Source: SMWD01 sp051008895 (GTDB taxonomy: Bacteria > Pseudomonadota > Gammaproteobacteria > Steroidobacterales > GCA-2729495). Taken from it: a stretch of 8,784 nt of DNA. Below the pieces are notes generated by a model. That model worked only from the letters and a program-made list of their open reading frames with translations, was not told the DNA's origin and searched no databases. The first letter of the stretch is position 1. Each line of letters starts with the position of its first letter. The position numbers and the translations under genes were made by a program. Below, piece after piece: positions 5,778 through 8,784 of this stretch. Location: assembly GCA_051008895.1 (NCBI GenBank), contig JBPCXI010000238.1, forward strand, positions 1-8,784. Direction: 5' to 3'.

Positions 5778-7952
5778 ATGACCCGTGCAACACAGGCCAC
5801 CACCGCCGAACGCGATCCGTCCCATGCGCTGCTGCAGTATTTCGCGCTGTTCGTCGTCACGCTGCTGATCGCTGCGCAGCCGGCCAGGTCGGCGGCCGAT
5901 CAGACGGTCAACGATGAGACCATTGCCGAGAAGACCATGGCCGAGGAGACGGTGACGATGAACGAGGTCGCCGCGGGCGAGCTACTGTTCCAGACCGAGA
6001 CCGCCGGCAGATATCAACGCGCCGTGCAGCTGGACAGCCGCGCCGACATCGCGATCAGCGGCTTCGTCGCGACCGTCGACGTCGTGCAGCGCTATCGCAA
6101 TGCGTCCCGCGACTGGGCCGAGGGCGTGTATGTATTTCCGCTGCCCGAGACCGCGGCCGTCAACGCGCTCGAAATGCGCGTCGGCGGGCGCATCATCGTC
6201 GGGGAGATTCGCGAGAAGCAGCAGGCGCGGCGCGAGTATCAGCAGGCCAAGCGCGACGGCAAGAAAGCGGCACTGGTCGAGCAGCGCCGGCCGAACATGT
6301 TCGCCACCGCGGTCGCGAACATCGCGCCCGGGCAAACCGTCGAGGTCAGGCTGACCTACGTCGAAAAGGTCGCATACGAGTCCGGGCGCTTCAGTCTGCG
6401 CTTCCCGATGACGATCACGCCGCGGTACATACCGGGCGTGCCGGTGCCGGGCGGCGAGCAGCCGGTGACGGTCGCACCCGGTTCCGGGTGGGCATTGAAT
6501 ACTGACCAGGTGCCTGACGCGGCCGAGATCACCCCGTTCCTGGAGCCGCAGCGCCCGACGTCGGCGAATCCGATCAACGCGATCGAACTGCGGGTCAAAG
6601 TCGAACCGGGCCTGCCGCTCGCCGAGATCGCGAGTCCGTATCACGACATACACGTCGTGCGGCAAGGCGACGTCTACGAGGTCGGTCTTGCCACTGGCAC
6701 GGTCGCAATGGATCGAGACTTCGAACTGATCTGGCAACCGGCGGTCGGCCAGGCGCCGGCCGCCGCGCTGTTCACCGAGGAACACGACGGCGAGACCTAT
6801 GCGCTCGCGATGATCCTGCCGCCCGAGCAGTCTCGCGATGCCGGCGGACTGCCGCGCGAGACGGTATTCATCATCGACCGCTCGGGGTCGATGGGCGGCG
6901 AGCCGATCCGGCAGGCGCGCGCGGCACTCGAGCTGGCCCTGACACGGCTCGGGCCCAATGATCGTTTCAACATCGTCGCCTTTAACAACGCGCCGACGAC
7001 GCTGTTCCCGACTGCGGTCCCGGCGGACGCGAGCGCGCTGGCGGAGGCGCGACGATTCGTCGGGCGACTGCAAGCCGGCGGCGGCACTGAGATGCTGTCG
7101 GCGCTGGCCGCTGCGTTCACGGGCGGCCCCGAGAGCACTGCCAACCTGCTGCGCCAGGTGATCTTCATTACCGACGGCGCCGTCGGCAACGAGGATGCGT
7201 TATTCAAGGCAATCGCGGATAACCTCGGCGATCGGCGCCTGTTCACCGTCGGTATCGGTTCTGCGCCGAACAGTCACTTCATGCGCAAAGCGGCACAGTT
7301 TGGACGGGGCACGTTCACCTACATCGGTGTGCAGACCGAGGTGGAGGCGAAGATGGACGAGTTATTCGCACGCCTCGAAAAACCGCAACTGCGCAACGTG
7401 TCGCTCGCGTGGCCGGACGCGAACACGGTCGCCTCGCCGGACCCGGTGCCGGACCTTTACGCCGGCCAGCCGATCGTCATCACCGCGAAACTCGGCGCCA
7501 ATGCCGGCGCCCTCGACGTGACCGGCCAGACCAGTGACGGCCCGTGGCGGCAGAGCCTGCAACTCGGGGCCGGCAAGCAGCATCCGGGCGTCGCGACGCT
7601 GTGGGCGCGCGACCGGATCGCGGCACTCGACGACCAACTCGCGCTGCGCGGGGAGACGCCGGAACTGCGTCAGCAGATCCTGTCGATCGGCCTCGCCCAC
7701 CGGCTCGTCAGCCGCTTCACGAGCTTCATCGCGGTCGAACGCCGCGTCAGTCGGCCCAAGGGCCTGCCGGTCAACGGGCATGACGTGCCAAACCTGCGAC
7801 CCGCCGGACAGTCGCCGCAACCGTTCGCGTATCCGCAAACCGCGACGAGCGCGACCGAGGCGTTCTGGCTCGGCCTGCTCGGATTCATCGCGACGCTGCT
7901 GTTGTGGTTCCGGGTCATGAACGCCAACGGAACGGTGCGATGCGCGGACTGA
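5778..7952 (+). CDS. Marine proteobacterial sortase target protein (VIT and vWA domains, C-terminal sorting signal)
   Basis: This is the dedicated sortase substrate, 724 residues long. A long N-region leads to a signal-peptide helix (about 18-34) with a likely cut near ARSA (36-39). A short acidic stretch of four pentapeptides (41-60) follows. A VIT domain (about 62-195) shows YRNASRDWAEGVYVFPLPE and the EIREKQQARREYQQAK helix. A vWA domain (about 360-530) has a full MIDAS metal site: Asp367-x-Ser369-x-Ser371, Thr437 and Asp466. The C-terminus has the sorting signal YPQTA (685-689), a membrane helix (about 694-711) and the tail FRVMNANGTVRCAD. VIT/vWA proteins usually bind protein ligands through the metal site. 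The ATG at 5778 follows AGGAG with seven bases between; an in-frame ATG at 5661 would hide the signal peptide. It overlaps the sortase gene. No symbol is given because none is settled. Confidence 0.93.
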   Translation: MTRATQATTAERDPSHALLQYFALFVVTLLIAAQPARSAADQTVNDETIAEKTMAEETVTMNEVAAGELLFQTETAGRYQRAVQLDSRADIAISGFVATVDVVQRYRNASRDWAEGVYVFPLPETAAVNALEMRVGGRIIVGEIREKQQARREYQQAKRDGKKAALVEQRRPNMFATAVANIAPGQTVEVRLTYVEKVAYESGRFSLRFPMTITPRYIPGVPVPGGEQPVTVAPGSGWALNTDQVPDAAEITPFLEPQRPTSANPINAIELRVKVEPGLPLAEIASPYHDIHVVRQGDVYEVGLATGTVAMDRDFELIWQPAVGQAPAAALFTEEHDGETYALAMILPPEQSRDAGGLPRETVFIIDRSGSMGGEPIRQARAALELALTRLGPNDRFNIVAFNNAPTTLFPTAVPADASALAEARRFVGRLQAGGGTEMLSALAAAFTGGPESTANLLRQVIFITDGAVGNEDALFKAIADNLGDRRLFTVGIGSAPNSHFMRKAAQFGRGTFTYIGVQTEVEAKMDELFARLEKPQLRNVSLAWPDANTVASPDPVPDLYAGQPIVITAKLGANAGALDVTGQTSDGPWRQSLQLGAGKQHPGVATLWARDRIAALDDQLALRGETPELRQQILSIGLAHRLVSRFTSFIAVERRVSRPKGLPVNGHDVPNLRPAGQSPQPFAYPQTATSATEAFWLGLLGFIATLLLWFRVMNANGTVRCAD

Positions 7953-8521
7953 CGAAACTGTTGCTGGTCGCCGCGATCACGTTAACCGCATCGCAGTGGA
8001 GCGAAGCCGGCATGATCCGTGCGAAGGCGTGGCTCGCGCCGATCCTGATCGAGCGCGCGTGGACCGACAGTCAGACGCACGACGTCAACGTCAAGCCGTG
8101 GCCATGGGCCGACACCTGGCCGGTGGCGCGCCTGCTGGTGCCGCGCCTGGACATCGAGCAGTTCGTGCTGGCGGGCGCGAACGGCGCGTCGCTGCCGTTC
8201 GGCCCCGGCCACATCGCCGCGAGTTCGCTGCCCGGCGCAGCCGGCACGATCGCCGTGGCCGGTCACCGCGACACGCACTTTGCCTTCCTCGATCGCCTCA
8301 CCGCCGGCGACGTCGTGGTGCTCGAAGGACGCGACGGCAGGCGCCACCGCTATCGCGTGCGCGAACGCATGATTGTCGACTCACGCACGAATGCGATGCA
8401 GCTCGGCGATCAGGCGGAGCATCTGCTGTTGGTCACCTGCGAACCGACCTCGGCGTTGTCCGCGCGCGGACCCTGGCGACTCGTGGTTGCAGCCGCCGGG
8501 ATTGGCACAACCTACGACTAG
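7940..8521 (+). CDS. Sortase, marine proteobacterial type
   Basis: This transpeptidase should cleave the sorting signal of the neighbouring target and join it to an unknown acceptor on the periplasmic side of the inner membrane. From ATG at 7940 the protein has 193 residues: an N-terminal membrane anchor (about 4-18), a tryptophan-rich linker KPWPWADTWPVARL (52-65) that I associate with this sortase group, and the sortase beta-barrel. The catalytic residues are in order: His109 in AVAGHRDTHF, Cys167 in LLLVTCEP, and Arg180 in GPWRLVV, 13 residues after the cysteine as in classical sortases. The start lies inside the target gene, with a 13-bp overlap, so the pair is probably translationally coupled. 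An in-frame ATG at 7904 adds 12 polar residues and is less likely. No other sortase target is visible in the window. Confidence 0.94.
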   Translation: MRGLTKLLLVAAITLTASQWSEAGMIRAKAWLAPILIERAWTDSQTHDVNVKPWPWADTWPVARLLVPRLDIEQFVLAGANGASLPFGPGHIAASSLPGAAGTIAVAGHRDTHFAFLDRLTAGDVVVLEGRDGRRHRYRVRERMIVDSRTNAMQLGDQAEHLLLVTCEPTSALSARGPWRLVVAAAGIGTTYD

Positions 8522-8532
8522 AATCGAATTGC

Positions 8533-8572
8533 AGTATTTAACATAAGACTATGTTTTTATGTGATTTATAAT
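8533..8572. other. AT-rich segment with inverted repeats and a XerD-like half-site
   Basis: This is an AT-rich island in GC-rich DNA, right after the sortase stop. AACATA (8540-8545) pairs with TATGTT (8550-8555) around four bases, followed by TTT. This could be a weak terminator for the sortase operon. The 11-mer ATTTAACATAA (8536-8546) equals the reverse complement of the XerD arm of E. coli dif as I remember it. The matching XerC arm is poor, so a true dif site is not supported. Confidence 0.35.
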
Positions 8573-8583
8573 TGCCGCACTGC

Positions 8584-8612
8584 TTGAGCCGCCGGCGCGG
8601 CCTGCATACACT
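8584..8612 (+). promoter_or_regulatory. Candidate sigma-70 promoter for the gene at 8664
   Basis: TTGAGC (8584-8589) and TACACT (8607-8612) are separated by exactly 17 bases; each matches four of six consensus positions. Transcription would start near 8619, about 45 nt before the next start codon. It fits its place but is a consensus match only. Confidence 0.4.
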
Positions 8613-8663
8613 GATCAGGCACTTATAAGAAAGACCCGCGGCCAAGCGAGCAAGGGGAAGGAC

Positions 8664-8784
8664 ATGTGCCGCAGCCGACGATTCTGGCTGACTCTGGTAA
8701 TTTTTATGCTATGCGGACTCGTCGCGACCCCGGCGGGCGCCGGTCCGACGTCACGTCGTCTGCCGGTATCCGAGACGGTCAAAC
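8664..8784 (+). CDS. Exported protein of unknown function (N-terminus only, cut by window edge)
   Basis: The reading frame starts at ATG 8664, preceded by a good ribosome binding site (AGGGGAAGG, three bases before the ATG), and runs open to the window edge, giving 40 residues. It begins MCRSRRFWLTLVIFMLCGLV, a basic N-region followed by a hydrophobic core, and then TPAGA with a likely signal-peptidase I cut after Ala26. The mature part visible is GPTSRRLPVSETVK. Too little is present to name a family. It is on the same strand as the sortase but 142 bp away and has its own candidate promoter, so it may be a separate unit. Being exported and next to the sortase, it could belong to the system, but nothing visible proves it. 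Confidence 0.75.
   Translation, partial: MCRSRRFWLTLVIFMLCGLVATPAGAGPTSRRLPVSETVK

Noticed and set aside
5982..7073. Minus-strand open frame of 363 codons opposite the sortase target
   Set aside because: It is a shadow of the VIT/vWA gene, rich in Arg and Asp, with no signal peptide, domain or ribosome binding site.
1..8784. CRISPR arrays, rRNA genes, transposase genes or integrases
   Set aside because: No regularly spaced repeats, no rRNA sequence and no transposase or integrase protein were seen; the only mobile-element hint is the short REP-like hairpin at 1889-1955.

Overview
The window is GC-rich, densely coding DNA that fits a gammaproteobacterium, probably marine or environmental. 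The evidence is the rimP-nusA order on the minus strand, a NusA of proteobacterial type, and a complete proteobacterial dedicated sortase (Pds) locus, a family known mainly from marine Proteobacteria. Genus and species cannot be read from this sequence.

Layout. Positions 1-1552 (minus strand) hold the transcription/translation housekeeping pair rimP and nusA, with nusA cut by the window edge. Positions 1553-1957 have no gene but are full of structure: two intrinsic terminators and several other hairpins in the rimP leader, a possible promoter under an 8-bp palindrome, and a 22-bp perfect hairpin with GGGGACA repeats two bases beyond the stop of pdsS. Positions 1958-5551 (minus strand) encode the histidine kinase PdsS, the response regulator PdsR and the OmpA-like protein PdsO. 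A 226-bp divergent intergenic region follows. Positions 5778-8521 (plus strand) encode the VIT/vWA sortase target and, overlapping it by 13 bp, the sortase. Positions 8522-8663 are a short AT-rich intergenic stretch, and from 8664 the start of another exported protein runs off the window.

How the genes fit together. From family knowledge, the sortase cleaves a C-terminal sorting signal on the adjacent VIT/vWA protein, its dedicated and perhaps only substrate. Here that signal reads YPQTA rather than LPxTx, followed by a membrane helix and a weakly basic tail. PdsO has a signal peptide, a glycine-zipper segment and an OmpA-like domain with both peptidoglycan-binding residues, so it probably ties the system to the cell wall. 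PdsS senses something outside the inner membrane through a large periplasmic region, part of which resembles a carbohydrate-binding (CBM9-like) fold, and passes phosphate to PdsR. PdsR probably acts at the divergent intergenic region, which carries a 10-bp-period direct repeat and an inverted repeat that could be its sites. The Pds system is described in protein family databases, but to my knowledge its biochemistry and the acceptor of the sortase reaction are not established.
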